Shown in pieces: positions 48,471-61,000 of a stretch of 64,000 bases of DNA; position 1 is the first letter of the stretch, and every line of letters starts with the position of its first letter. The notes below the pieces were generated by a model. The model ran no database searches. It was not told where the DNA came from and saw only the letters and a program-made list of their open reading frames with translations. The position numbers and the translations under genes are program-made. Origin of the DNA: Leguminivora glycinivorella (lineage: Eukaryota > Arthropoda > Insecta > Lepidoptera > Tortricidae); assembly GCF_023078275.1 (NCBI RefSeq), contig NC_062971.1, forward strand, positions 11,036,001-11,100,000. Direction: 5' to 3'.

Positions 48471-49838
48471 ATAACACGTTAACGCAATTGTATATTTATT
48501 AGAGAGTACCAAAAAAGCAGTTGCTGTAACTAACTTTCTTGTTCTATCAATCATTTAATGAAGTTTACATAAATGAAGAGAATGTAATATATATCAGATG
48601 ACTTGTATTCTTAACGATACCTATTATTGGCCTAACTAAAGTTTTATAACCTTTACAAGAATTTCTTGTGGAGTTTACATTATTTTGTTTATTTAGACAC
48701 TCCATTTGTTATAAATACTGAATAATCTAGTAATACACACAATTTGACTGTGTGACCCTTACAATATTTTTATTTTATGATACGTAATGTATATATTACC
48801 TTTACAAGAATATATTGTCAAGGTCACATTTCATTTATTAAGCTCTGCAAGAAAATATTATTTATTTGTACGGTCCACGTGTTATGATTACTAAATATTC
48901 TAGTAATACACGCTATTTTAATGTGTAGCAATTACAAGATAACTAGTTCACTAAGCTCAACGCATTTAAACAGACTAGTTTAGTTATTTATACTATGTGA
49001 ACAATTGTCCCAGAATTTACTAGATTTTCTCGTTCAGATTACACTATTCAGGTATCATGGACGAGACTTTTTTCTCCGTGTGCCACGTCACTCGCGTGCC
49101 CGATCGTTATTGGTTCAAACTTGCAAAATGGTCGACCTCGTATCGTGAGTATTGCGTATTCCACGTAGGTATTGTAGTTTTAGAGAAATTTGACTTGTTT
49201 CAATCGTAACGTGTTTCTATTGTCCCCGGTCTACCCTATCGGTAAAAGCAGATCCGTCGGTTATAAACAGTCTAAAGACCAATTGGCGACTTTGGATCAC
49301 TTATTCGAGATCTTCTAAATCTTATAAGACGTGCTAGATCGATCACTAACCTGGGAATAGAGTGCAATCATCAGGCATGACAGACAAATCGCGCAACCGA
49401 CGCATCGAGTTAGAGTCCGGCGGGCCTTAGATTACTCTACCAAGTTATCGTGGCCCACAGCATCGAGTTGTCGTCTCAAATCTCAATCTGAAGAACCGAC
49501 GCACCACGATCGCGACCGCATGAATGACCCAATAATTACCAATCCGAAGTAAAACCTAGGATTTAGCCAACCAACGGCGGTAAAAGCCCGAAGAGACCGT
49601 AATTATTACATTTCGGTTTTTTACCGATTGGCGTCACAGGTTTTAATGGTTTTTGGTGGATACTTAGTAAATACAAATACATAATACCTACAGTGAAGTC
49701 CTATTTTTATGACGTGTTAACGGATTATCGATTAACTTTAACTTCCGTTAAATCTACCGAAATGTATCGCTTTAACGATTAAACGATTATCGAAGTTAAC
49801 TATTTGATTAACGGTGCCCAGCTATGATTAAATGCAGA

Positions 49839-50030
49839 CACTTTGGGTACTGGCAACAGCGGCAACATAAAGTTCTTGAACAGAAAAGTGCCACTTCACT
49901 CCCTCCTAACAGGGAGGAAAATACTCTTTATAATTTTCCAATGTCATCTGATGAATTTTTCGAAACAATGACTTATTATAAATTAAATATTTCAAAAGCA
50001 TATATAATTCGACAATATCGTAAATAAAGT
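49839..50030 (+). other. Unassigned open frame, possible exon
   Basis: After TTAAATGCAG the DNA is open for 63 codons (RHFGYWQQRQHK, ENTLYNFPMSSDEFFETMTY) to a TAA at 50,025-50,027, with AATAAA overlapping. The composition looks protein-like, and the hAT insertion ends 12 bp upstream. It could be a terminal exon of an unseen gene or an old transposon fragment. Confidence 0.25.
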
Positions 50031-52115
50031 TGTAATTTCGTCATAGGATAGGAAAGCTTAGGGCGCGGTCGACGCCCGATAATCCGCTGGTAGGCAGTTG
50101 GTGTGCTGTGCTATGAGGAATTAGAACTGACAGTCTGACACCGCCCTTCCTTCGGGAATGAAATATGCGTGGAAATCAGCTACTTAGCTGTATGCACCAT
50201 GTTTCGACACGCAAACCTGTTCTCTGTTATTTTTTTTTAATGTTTTTGCATTTAGGTAATTAATAAATAGTAATTTTTAAAATGGGTATATTCTATCTAC
50301 CTACACAAGCACACCCTGAAAGTTGTTTTTTTTTCATTCCAAAGAAACAGAAATACTATACTTTTAGTTAGTGCCAGCAAAGACCTAATTGATTACTACT
50401 ACTATAATAAATTGGTACTCTGGTATTGTGAAAGACATTAGTATTAAAACTATATTAATTTAACTGGAACAAAGTAGGCACTGGCAGCTTAAGTAAAGTA
50501 GAAAAATAGTGACAGTTGTGAGTGACAGTCACGGTAATAATGGAAAAAAAGCTTGGATAGGTACTAAAGTAAAGTACTTTGCTGTGACATAAATAAACTA
50601 AGTGATGGATACAACATGATATACTTACCTAAAAAAAGTATATACATTTTATACTACCCCATCACGGGGCGACAGTGAAGCGGTGAGTGGTGAAAAACCA
50701 ATCTTTTCCTTTGTACTTACTCGTATTGTCCTGTTATCCAGTTATAGATGCCAAACAGCCCATCAAATATGTGACATCGTTATAACGCTTTTTATGTGCT
50801 TACCTACATCCGTGTGTTACTTACTCCATTAGCCTTATTTATGCCCGCTACTAAACAAACCTGTAAAACTTTATTTGCTTCTGCCATAAACGAAATCTTA
50901 AAGCACTCTTGCCATAAAAAACCAACTGCCTTTCTTGCATACGGCAAGTAGTTCCGGAAATAGTCTGTCGTGTTTTGATGAAGCACCTCACACGTGCCGG
51001 CTTTCCAAGCGATAGTACTGGACCGGAAGGCGATAATACTGGCAATAAAAAAACGCATCAGATAATGCAGGTATCGGATATGATACGTGGCAGTATAAGG
51101 TATACTTTACTAGGTTTACTATAACTACATATATGTTGTAAATATTTATATAGAAAAAAAGAACCCTCTCTGACTGTTGCTTCTGACAGTAGTTAGGTCA
51201 AATGGGAGAAATTCTTTGGATTTTCGTTCTGGGTGTGGTTTTGACGGTAGTGTTATAAATAAATGCTAATCCTATCTATCCGACTTTATTGGAAAATTTG
51301 TAACATATTTGAATTGCCACTCGTTTTGTTAGTCAGCTACGTCCCAGCGGTATTATGTATTTTTCAAATTAGATGAAAGTAGCCCAGACAAATTGGTAAC
51401 CAGGACGGGGTATATAGATCCAGTTTAATTTATTTATAATAAAAAAAACTTTGTTTACATCCGATATCGTTTACGCTTTTGGTGTTTTTCACTATACTCG
51501 TATATCGCAATAAGCCTTAATTATAATTGCACCCAGTTCTCGGTATTGTGCTTCCGCCGTTATTGCCTCCAACGCTCAAAATGATTGTGCTTTTTAATTT
51601 TGTTAATGATATACACCTCAAAAGATAAGTTTCCGTTTAGGTAATAATGAAAAGTAAAAGTTAGCTCATGTATTAAGTAATAAAATAATTGCATGTAGGT
51701 AGGTACACGAACGTGTTTATGATTCCAAATATATTACAGATTACAATTAGAACACAAAAAACATGAGTAAGTATTAAGTTACAATTGACAGGAGAAGTCT
51801 TCTAAGACTGTGTTGACTACAAATCCAATTTTGATAATTACAGTCCAATTACTCCGATTGTAAACAATAACACCACAAAATCAACCTGCACAAATGCAAC
51901 GGCGCCGTGGCCAATTTATATAAATTATCCGATCCTGTGCTGTACCAGGTTGGTACACTTTCTAACTTTAATTACCGCCTTTTCCAGTTGTTTGGACTCA
52001 CATTGTCAACGTTCTTCCGCGTCATTATCGCTGCTCTAGAACGTTTATACCATTTCCCATTCCCTATAAACAAGCGGACATTTACTTTGCAAATGCTTGC
52101 GCAGATCGCGAAAAT
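50031..52115. other. No gene seen
   Basis: AT-rich DNA with no supported ORF, RNA or clear repeat border. It may be intron or intergenic. Confidence 0.35.
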
Positions 52116-52465
52116 TAATGACTGGGACAGAAACATTTCCAAGCCTTATTTTAATACTCCAGTGACTAGTCACTATAATCAGGTCTAGTCTCTATGCCTT
52201 TTGGTATCACAACCACAAGTCAGTCCAACAAATAAATTATCGTTAGCAACGCAATATGGATTTGGAAGAAAATCTTTAGATAAAAATATTTAATGACTGG
52301 GACAGAAACATTTCCAAGCCTTATTTTAATACTCCAGTGACTAGTCACTATAATCAGGTCTAGTCTCTATGCCTTTTGGTATCACAACCACAAGTCAGTC
52401 CAACAAATAAATTATCGTTAGCAACGCAATATGGATTTGGAAGAAAATCTTTAGATAAAAATATT
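52116..52465. repeat. 175-bp tandem duplication
   Basis: Copies 52,116-52,290 and 52,291-52,465 appear identical base for base (TAATGACTGGGACAG to TAGATAAAAATATT). This implies a very recent duplication or an assembly artefact. Confidence 0.95.
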
Positions 52466-52556
52466 AAAATTATTTTGCAGTAGCCCAAACATTCGTTAAA
52501 ATAAGTGCTCCATTAATGTTTCTTGTGGACTAAAATTTAAAATATAAAAAAAGAAC

Positions 52557-52629
52557 TGTTTCCGCCCGGGATCGAACCGGGGGCCTTGTGCGTGTGAAGC
52601 ACACGTGATAACCGCTACACTACGGAAAC
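52557..52629 (-). tRNA. tRNA-Val-CAC: tRNA-Val(CAC)
   Basis: The minus strand starts GTTTCCGTAGTGTAGCGGTT and folds as a cloverleaf. The acceptor stem GTTTCCG pairs with CGGAAAC, the A box is TAGTGTAGCGGTT, the anticodon stem TGTGC/GCACA has loop TTCACAC (anticodon CAC), the T arm is CCCGGTTCGATCCCGGG, and A is the discriminator. There is no intron and CCA is not encoded. A T7 pol III terminator follows at 52,546-52,552 (plus-strand A run). Intact and probably functional. Confidence 0.97.
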
Positions 52630-53573
52630 GTTGAGAGCGCCGGCGAAACTGTCGTTCAGTGTTTGTTATTTGTATCATTCGAATGGATCGGTAGTCCATT
52701 ATAGTTAGGTCTCGCAAGTGCAAAGTGCATTGTTGACGTAATGGAGTACATTCCAATTTCAAGCAAACCGGCAGGTAATGCCTAATTATTGATTTTAATG
52801 TTGGGCTAGTACACATTAATACTTATATGTTTGACATGCAACTAATAATACTATTTGATCTGTAAAAAACCTGATCAATGATCGCTTATCATTTATTGTT
52901 TTGATTTATTATCAGATTAATCTTGAAAAGTTGGATACCATAATATTGAAAGGTAGGTTCGTCACTTCGCTATCTGAATATTGGCCACGGTCATCTTAAT
53001 CTTTTAACTCACAACGTATATCTAACGTTGATAAGATCACTTAAGTCATCGATGAATTCTCAATACTCAGAAGATTAGCCAACCATCTAAAAACAAAGAG
53101 ATGGCCGGCTAATTACACGGCAATGGCGGCTAACAAAAGATGCACCTTCGTAAGCAATCAACGCATGTGTTGAGTCACCGCGATCACTGATCGCTGTCCG
53201 CCTAGAGTTGTGTGCATTACTGAGTAGGGTTGTCAATGTTGCCATTGCTTACCTTGCCGTTTTTGATAAAGCTGCTTGCATTTTAAATCCCGGTGGTTTG
53301 ATAATCAAGTATACTGTATAATATACAACATTTTTATTAATTCAGGTTGCATGTCAAAAGATCAAAACATTTGAACTTTAGTTTCGAAGATATTATCCAT
53401 TGTGGTCATAGCCTTTAATTTACTTGATATGTATTTGACAAATATTGATATGAGCGCTATCTAGTCGAGCGTCAACCAAAGGTGTGACGCCACGCCATCT
53501 GAACGGCCCTAACCTTTTTCTTGATGTTTCCTACGTTTTTTTCTTAAACTTCATTTATCTTTTATAAGGTTAC
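52630..53573. other. No gene seen
   Basis: Non-repetitive-looking DNA; 53,060-53,230 is somewhat less AT-rich and might be a conserved non-coding element. No coding signal. Confidence 0.3.
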
Positions 53574-53709
53574 ATATCGACGACAACAACGTACAAGGCG
53601 AAGTCTGCAATATCTTTTTGTAGCAGATAGCACCTTGTACGTTGTGGGTAAGGTGCAATTTTCTGAAAAAAATAATTGCAGATTGTACCCTATACGTTGT
53701 TGTCGAATA
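53574..53709. repeat. Palindromic MITE
   Basis: Outer arms TATCGACGACAACAACGTA / TACGTTGTTGTCGAATA; inner segments are diverged. Confidence 0.6.
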
Positions 53710-53873
53710 TGCCTATCTTTGGTTTTAACCACCCGTCCCGGTTACCGTGGATTCGTTTAATTTGTTTTTATTTGAACCCTGATATATGGCATAGCTCAGC
53801 TTTTGAAACTTCCAAGTGAGGACAAATTCTGAAAAACTCGGACGGATTGTGGCCCATCTATGTACCTACGCAC

Positions 53874-54007
53874 CAGTGGCGGAGCGTCGATACAACTCGA
53901 TTCCCAACGGGTTCCCTAAAATTCTCTAGTATCTGTATAAGTCCATTCAAAACAGATGCCAAAACCCCTCCGGCTTTACCAACGAAAATTTTCACGCCCC
54001 GCCACTG
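53874..54007. mobile_element. hAT MITE (134 bp) with intact target duplication
   Basis: Ends CAGTGGCGGAGCG and CGCCCCGCCACTG are flanked by a perfect 8-bp CTACGCAC (53,866-53,873 and 54,008-54,015). The termini resemble CAGTGGCGTAGCG of the hAT at 21,417, so the two may belong to related families. Confidence 0.85.
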
Positions 54008-54099
54008 CTACGCACGCTATTATGTACACTACAGAGGCCTGTAAAACGATGCTTTGTTGTATAAATATTTGGAGTTAATATGTTTTGTGCGTTAGACTG

Positions 54100-54840
54100 A
54101 GATGTCTTTCCCATCTCGGTATTTCCGACCTTTGAGAGACGTACACAGAACCGAAGCCAGCACATCGTAATAATAACAATAAATACCCCGCGGGGCAGCT
54201 TGTGGCGAGCTGACGGTGAGTGGCGACACCGCGGACCCCTATTCCAGAGGGCACTTCCATCTAGCCCTCGCCTCTGCGCTTGCCTTAACCGGCCGGCCAG
54301 AGTGGATTCGCAAGAGCGGGACCTATGCTCCAGGTTGGAAGTGTAAAATGTCATAACGCCGGCGGCCTGCTGAACGGACCACCGGGATCTGGCTACCGCA
54401 GTCTCACCTCTCGACAACCTTTCAGCCACTCTTCAAGTGTTGCTCTGTTGTCGCACCGTGCGTGCGGCCGTTTTGCAGGGCCCACTCAATGAGTTGGCGA
54501 GTCACCGCCTGTCTTTTACAATCCTGAGACTAGTTGTCATGCCAGGTGTCCGATAGTCTCCCCCCATAGACCATTATCCAGTCCATCCAACTTGCACATC
54601 AATAGCCTATGACCTTAGTTCCCATCGCAGCACAAAAGTGCTGCACTGAAATAGTCTTTACACCTGGCGGGGACCATCTCCGGATGTATCATATTGTGCG
54701 CTCGGGGATGGTATCCGCCACGTGTATCCCTTGCCTTTAGATTAAAGTGTCTAAAAGGGCCTCTGTGCTGTTGGCTTCGGCCCCACACATGCCTCCCAAA
54801 AGTCCGGGACCCCATGGTCCCGAGATATGGTAAGACAAAC
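54100..54840 (-). repeat. Non-LTR-associated dispersed repeat, copy 2
   Basis: GC-rich. The minus strand has CATGGGGTCCCGGACTTTTG, GAGGCCCTTTTAGACACTTT and CGCCAGGTGTAAAGACTATT, matching 33,375-33,590. The rest (CTCGACAACCTTTCAGCC and nearby) looks like the same retrotransposon's non-coding part, with frames broken. Confidence 0.5.
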
Positions 54841-54849
54841 AATAAATAA

Positions 54850-55307
54850 TAAGTCTCAGAGGCAATATTTGATTTGACAGTCTAGTCTACTAGTTTTTTA
54901 AATTCATGTATTTTCATTGTTCTTTCAATCAGTCGACTTATTATGATACCTATAGATTACTGAGGGTTAATTATCAAAAATAATTAAATATTAATCAGTT
55001 ACAATAACTTATAAAAAGCAGTAAGTACCTCATACAAAATAATTTATGCCAATCTAATTTATCGAGCTCTACTGAACTCAAAAGTTTTTTGCGGATGATC
55101 TGATTTGCTAACGAATTCCACGAGGTTATCGAACTTGCCAAACGAATATTAATTATGTGAACCTAACGCACATTAATGCGATCGAATGATCCATTATAAT
55201 AGTAAATACTGTAAATAAATGATGTAGAGACTAAGTGAATACGTAATAAATAAATAAAATGAAAGATTGAAATCAGTTACCTATTGTCCTATATTATATG
55301 ACTATAA
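54850..55307. other. No gene seen
   Basis: AT-rich intergenic or intronic DNA without recognisable features. Confidence 0.3.
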
Positions 55308-55447
55308 CGCCGTGGCTTGCGTGGGCGACGGTCGCGCGATGGTCGCGCGACGGCGATGCGACGCATAAGAAATCAAACCTTATCGATATGGAAGTATAAG
55401 AGGCGACGGCGACGGTCGCGCGACCGTCGCCCACGCAAGACACGGCG
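55308..55447. repeat. GC-rich palindromic MITE
   Basis: Arms CGCCGTGGCTTGCGTGGGCG / CGCCCACGCAAGACACGGCG with repeated GGTCGCGCGA inside. Confidence 0.8.
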
Positions 55448-56008
55448 TAAGAATAAGTGCTAAGTTTTATACGATACTGTTCCTGCAAATTACACCGGAG
55501 GTCTCAAAATCTAACACGTTATCGATAGTGCTACAGATTGAAAGCCCCTATAATCTATTGAAACTAGATTGCACAACGATATCAATGGATGCTGACGACA
55601 TAATAGCGACGCCATTAAAATTGACACCGACCCTGCGTTAATGAATCCACGAGCTTGATTGAAGCTTATCTCTTCCCAAGGACAAGGGTTTATCGATGGA
55701 TAATTAGGTAACCGAGCTAATGGTTCTTGCCTAATAACTAATTCAATTGTTTAGGGTAAATACTAATAAAAATGTTGTAACAATGATGATACTGAGCCTA
55801 CGCATGACTAAACACACCTTACAATGTTTTGGGCTGTGTTTGGGCGGCTAAAGTTTTTATTAAGGCCACAACGGTAATTAAGTTTTCAATTACAATTTTA
55901 ATAACAAAGGATATTTCCTAAACATTTTATATCATTTTGTTAGGACCTGTAGTTATCAATCCTTCCTTGCTTGTGTCCCCCTATGGGAAGTTATGTGAGT
56001 TTTTTTTT

Positions 56009-56270
56009 TTTTTTTTTAAACATAAACATAAACATAATTTTTATTGAAAACAAGTATTGCATATTTACATTACATCCAACAAATACTTAAAATTATCGAT
56101 GATTTACATTTGCCCGAACTAGGGAAACCCTGTGTTTCAGGCGAGAGGTACGGCAAAACAAGGTTCAAACTTAATTTAATTTTAATTTTAATGTTCACTT
56201 ACAAAATGTATTTATTTATCTTTTATTCATTTCACTACTTTAAGTTATTTATATAATTATAAGTTACTCG
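56009..56270 (-). repeat. LINE 3' end fragment
   Basis: A T-run and (AAACAT)n tract followed by AATTTTTATTGAAAAC, that is, a minus-strand 3' end with TTTATG-type tail. The body contains AGGCGAGAGGTACGGCAAAA. Confidence 0.45.
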
Positions 56271-57051
56271 CAAAGTGACTGACTGTAATTGAAATATTAT
56301 TTGTTAAAACTATTACGCATGGGTCCCGCTGCGACAAGCAAGAAGGTTAAGCATATCCTAGCCGTTCTGATTATTAACCTATCACGAATATAACGCGCGT
56401 GAATAAAGAGTGCGTGCCCCCCGCAGCGTGAAATTTGCGTACGCTCGCTGGGCAAGCCCGCGTGCGTGACAACACCACATGATACTTTGAAATCCCCTTA
56501 ACTTGATATGGCTAATCTTTCATATCTCCTACGAGCTAATATATACAATTTGAGGAATGTTATAATAGGATGGTGTGGTGCCCAAATACTAGTGTGACGT
56601 TCAACTTTTTTGCAGCTTTGAGATCTTTATTTCTGTGACTAGGTTACTCTGGATGATGGGCATTTGGACAATGAATGGCCCAGTGCAGGGGGGCTTGGCG
56701 GGAAAACGAAAGCGATCACATCACAGCTCTTGATGGGGTAAAAAATGGTGAGATTCCTTGTGAGATTGTGGAAAATTTCCGCTGTTTTCTGTCGGTTCAG
56801 TTATGTTGGCGATAAATACAAAACCAAACTTTTAGAAGTTGAAAAATTCAGTCATGGTTGGATTTTAATAACATCGATTGCAGACGTGTCTGCTAGATAC
56901 TAAATTTATTTATTAAACAACGTGCAATTCAATACGGGGAAGCATTTCTGTATACGAGTAACAAATTGTTATGATTCCAAATTAATTCAGGTTGCATGTT
57001 TATATCCCGTAAAATTGTTGTTTAGGGCAACTATTACACTAAGGGTGGCTT

Positions 57052-57184
57052 TAGTGCGTTTTCACATTAATCCGATCCGATATCGGATGTAGGATCGATA
57101 CCCATACATTGAAGCCGCTATCTTTGATTTTTGCCTTTGTCCTTCCGACATCCGATATCGGATCGGATAATGTGCAAAAGCACT
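57052..57184. repeat. Palindromic MITE, CGATATCGGAT family, copy 2
   Basis: AGTGCGTTTTCACATTAATC...and the complement GGATAATGTGCAAAAGCACT. Same family as 12,242-12,370. Confidence 0.8.
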
Positions 57185-57292
57185 TAGGGTCCACACGGCA
57201 AGTCGGCATCGCTTCTTTATGATTTGTAGGAGGTGCCGGTGTCGATGTCCGCAGTGTGTTTAAAACATGTTAGTATGTATAGTATTTTATAG

Positions 57293-57696
57293 TATACACC
57301 GTGTTTTTATTGAATTCCGTTAATTTCGGCATATGGTTAGGTCCATTATATAGGAAACAGAATGGCATAGTTAATTTTCTTAATTTCAAAATACGAAATT
57401 AAGAAAATTAACTTAAAAAAAACCTTACACCTGCGATAGATGTTACATCAATTGCTGGTAAGAAACGGGCTTAGTGTGTTCGATATGCGATTGACATGTG
57501 ATAGTTTTGACACTTAGTGTGAGTTAATTGTAAAGCCCGTTTCTCAGCAATTGAAGTAACATCTATCGCAGGTATATGGTTTTTTATTAGAAAAAAAAAA
57601 TACGAAATTAAGAAAACTAACTATGCCATTCTGTTTCCTATAATGGACCAAACCATGTGCCGAAGTTAACGGAATTCAATAAAAACACGGTGTATA
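57293..57696. repeat. Long foldback element
   Basis: TATACACCGTGTTTTTATTG pairs with CAATAAAAACACGGTGTATA at the far end. Inner arms TGCGATAGATGTTAC/GTAACATCTATCGCA and AAGAAACGGGCTT/AAGCCCGTTTCTC continue the fold. 404 bp. Confidence 0.85.
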
Positions 57697-58069
57697 TAAT
57701 CATTCATTCATGAATTTCTATTTAAATACTGCATCAAACCAGTTATGACAAATAATACCTACCTATTTCATTTATTTAAGTCGCAGGTCAACGATGGCGT
57801 AAGCCTATTGTTACTGCGATTTAATCAGTGCTCGCACTGATCTTGACTTGATATTTATGGTGATCTATGGGAAGTCATGACATAGATTGCAAAACATAAT
57901 TATTTTTGTTACTCATGTTACATCATGGATCAAATCTTTTGGATAGATTTAGATATGCATAGAATTCTTCGAAACGAATAGTTCTGCTGGAAGATTTCAT
58001 TTTATTTTGATTGACACGACATTTACACCCATTTGGTGAACATCTCGTTTTAATTGGTTCCATTATATA

Positions 58070-61000
58070 TAATAATAATATATTCTTTATTGTGCACCAT
58101 ACAGAAAAAAAAAATACACAAGATGGATCACGCTTAATAACTAGGTAACAACAGGCGGTCTTATCGCTAAGAAGCGATCTCTACCAGACAACCTTTAGGT
58201 AGCAGGAAACAATGAAAATAGATCATTAAACGGGTAGTGCCGATATATATAAATTACAATGAATAAAGTATTATATATAATATAGTACATAAATACATAC
58301 ATAAAGATATATAATAATAAATACCTGTATAATATATAAATACTATATACCTACTTAAATACGTACATATACATAAATATATTACACTTAATAAGTAAAT
58401 AAAGGCAGATTAAGGCAGCGACAAGTAATGAGATTTTAAGAGAGATTTAAAAACGGGGAGGGATTTAGCAAGTCTGATGTTTAATGGCAAAGCATTCCAC
58501 AACCGAACAGCACGAAAGGTGAAAGAGTTCACGTAAAATTTGGAGGAAGAAGTTGGCGGAGCAAGGAGATGTTTTTCGGCACACCGAATGGAAGAAAGAT
58601 AGTGAAACGCTCTTTTAGATAACGAGGGGAAGAAGGATTAAAAAGAATATTATATAGAAGTACAAGAATGTGAGAGTTTCGACGGTGGCGAATAGGAAGC
58701 CACTTCAGCTGCGTACGAAATTCAGAAATGTGGTCATATTTTCGCAAGCCAAATATAAATCTGATGCAGACATTTTGAAGGCGATCAAGTTTATTTAGCT
58801 GGTCCGCTGAAAGATCAAGGTAACAGATATCCGCATAATCTAATATAGGAAGAAGGAGAGAATGAGCAAGCGCAATTCTGGTAGCGAGCGGCAAGAAGTT
58901 ACGAAGCCTACGTAGTGACCCCAGGGAAGCAAACATCTTCCTACCAATCTCACTTATCTGTGGTATCCATGACAGTGTCCGGTCTAATGTAATCCCGAGA
59001 TTCTTTACCTGGTACGAGTATGGAATGGAAACACCATCAAACGCTATGAAGGGTAGATTAGGAAAGTCAATTCGAGAAATGAGCTGAGAACTGCCTAAAA
59101 TTATAGCTTGCGTTTTAGATGGATTGACTTTCAGCCCATGACGTTTGCTCCAACTGGAAATGTGCTCCAAATCCCGGTTTATAGAGCCGATACACTGTGG
59201 CAGATCGTTAATCACGCACTGGGAGTAAATTTGGAGGTCGTCGGCATAAAGGTGGTAAGAAGAGGAAATATCAGTAGTTATGTGATTAATGAAGATAGAA
59301 AATAAAAGAGGGGAGAGCACACCGCCCTGCGGAACGCCGGACAATGTGCTACACCAAGAAGAAATGGAAGAGTCTACCTTTACTCTCTGCCGACGACATT
59401 CTAAATAACTATGAAACCAGTTAATAGTCGCAGGAGATATGTTGACAGCAGACATTAACGCAAGTAAAACATCGAAATCAACAGTGTTAAACGCATTGCT
59501 GAAATCTAACAAGCTCAATACGGTGAGCTTACGGTTATCCATACCGGCACGAACATCATCGGTAATTTTAACTAAAGCCGTCACTGTGCTGTGTCCGGAG
59601 CGGAAACCAGACTGAAGGGGATTCATAAGCTCGTGTCTGTTTAAAAAGGATGTAAGTTGGTGATGCACAAGGCGCTCGAGAACTTTTGAAAGGAATGGGA
59701 GGATGGAGATAGGGCGATAGTCAGAAAAAGAGGCAGGATTAGATTTTTTGGGTAAGGGAATAACGTCTGCATCTTTCCAGAGGGAAGGAAAAGAACAAGA
59801 GGAAATAGAGTAGTTAAAAATATGAGTGATGATAGGAACAAGTATATCAAGTAAAGGAATAATCATTTTACGGCTGACGCTATCGACACCAACCGCATTG
59901 GAAGAGATAGCAAGAACTGTCTTCCTGACATCATTCTCAGTCAACTGAGCAAGAGAGAAGGAAGGAAAATGGGGATTAGACATTTTAGAGATATTTGAAA
60001 GAGTATCGGCTTTAGTTGGACCAGTAAACGAAGAACAGGTTGAGAAGTGCTGGTTCAGTTGGTTAAGGTCAAGGTTATTATTGCTGAGCCTTTGTGAAGA
60101 TTTCCCCACTCCTAACGTTTTCAAAAATTTCCAGACCTTGGCTGGCTCACCATTCTCAACCGCACCGTGAATATGTCGCCTCTGAGCATCACGGCAAACT
60201 GTACTACAACGGTTACGGAGGGCATGGTACTTGGCTTTATTTTTCTCCGTTGAGTTGCCCTTATACCTTGATTTTGCTAAGTTCTTTTTAGTAATCAGAG
60301 ATCTAATTTCGTCAGTCAGCCACGGGGCCGGTACATGCTTAACCTTCACTGGGCGTATTGGAGCATGGACATCATAAAGATTAATTAATGCGGAGTTAAA
60401 AAGTGACACTTTATCGTCTGCACTACTAGCCCGCAGGATAGGACTCCAATCTACCATCATTGCATCCTCGCGAAGCTTCTCGATACTCATTTTACCAAAA
60501 TTGCGCTGCAATAGAACTTTCGGTTTAAGTTTAGGAGGGCGAATTTTATAAGACAAAAACAGCAAATTATGATAAGAAAATGCATCCGCCGCAACTTGGG
60601 AAAAGTTAGCAACATGATCAGGAGAGGAAACCAGGGCTAGATCTAAAAGTGAAGGAGAACAGTTTGGAAAGTAGTGAGTGGGACCAGATGGTAGAATAAC
60701 CAAATTACAGGCTTCAACAAGTGCTTTCAGAGAATTAGCACGAAAATCATTTTTTAGCAAGCACGTGTTGAAGTCGCCCATAATAATATGGTGGTCGTAG
60801 GATGGCATTAGGTCTTCTAAAAGCTTTTCCAAAGAAGCAAAATAGTTTACCTGAAGAGAAGGAGAGTAAAAGACGCCGAGAAGAATTTTAGAGTGAGATA
60901 AGGTAAGCTCAAGAAATAAATATTCTGCAGAATCAGAAGTAGACGATTGATTAAGAGACAAGTTTACAATAGAATAAGGAATATTAGAGCGTAAATATAT

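Larger units (their letters stand above)
44670..49236. mobile_element. TIR element GGGTAGACCGGGGACAA nested in the hAT
   Basis: Ends GGGTAGACCGGGGACAA and the complement TTGTCCCCGGTCTACCC lie between TA dinucleotides. Subterminal GTTTCAAT(T/C)G motifs recur at both ends (44,857, 45,229, 45,246, 45,467, 49,199). The interior has three diverged tandem repeats (46,000-46,560), a mariner-like MITE, a foldback and a possible two-exon ORF. Superfamily not recognised. Confidence 0.7.
44434..49826. mobile_element. hAT-like element with a second element nested inside
   Basis: Terminal repeats CATAGCTGGGCA and the exact complement TGCCCAGCTATG are flanked by a perfect 8-bp duplication ATTAAATG (44,426-44,433 and 49,827-49,834). 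Both subterminal regions hold many copies of GTTAAC/CGTTAATC. The 8-bp duplication places it with hAT. No transposase frame. The insertion at 44,670-49,236 accounts for most of its length. Confidence 0.85.

Noticed and set aside
48270..48554. 94-residue minus-strand ORF
   Set aside because: It spans one arm and the loop of a foldback repeat, so openness is due to palindromic GC-rich sequence.
50804..51058. 84-residue minus-strand ORF
   Set aside because: No start context, splice sites or recognisable motif; looks like chance.
53992..54429. 145-residue minus-strand ORF
   Set aside because: It lies in a GC-rich dispersed repeat shared in part with 33.4 kb, and codon content gives no recognisable protein.
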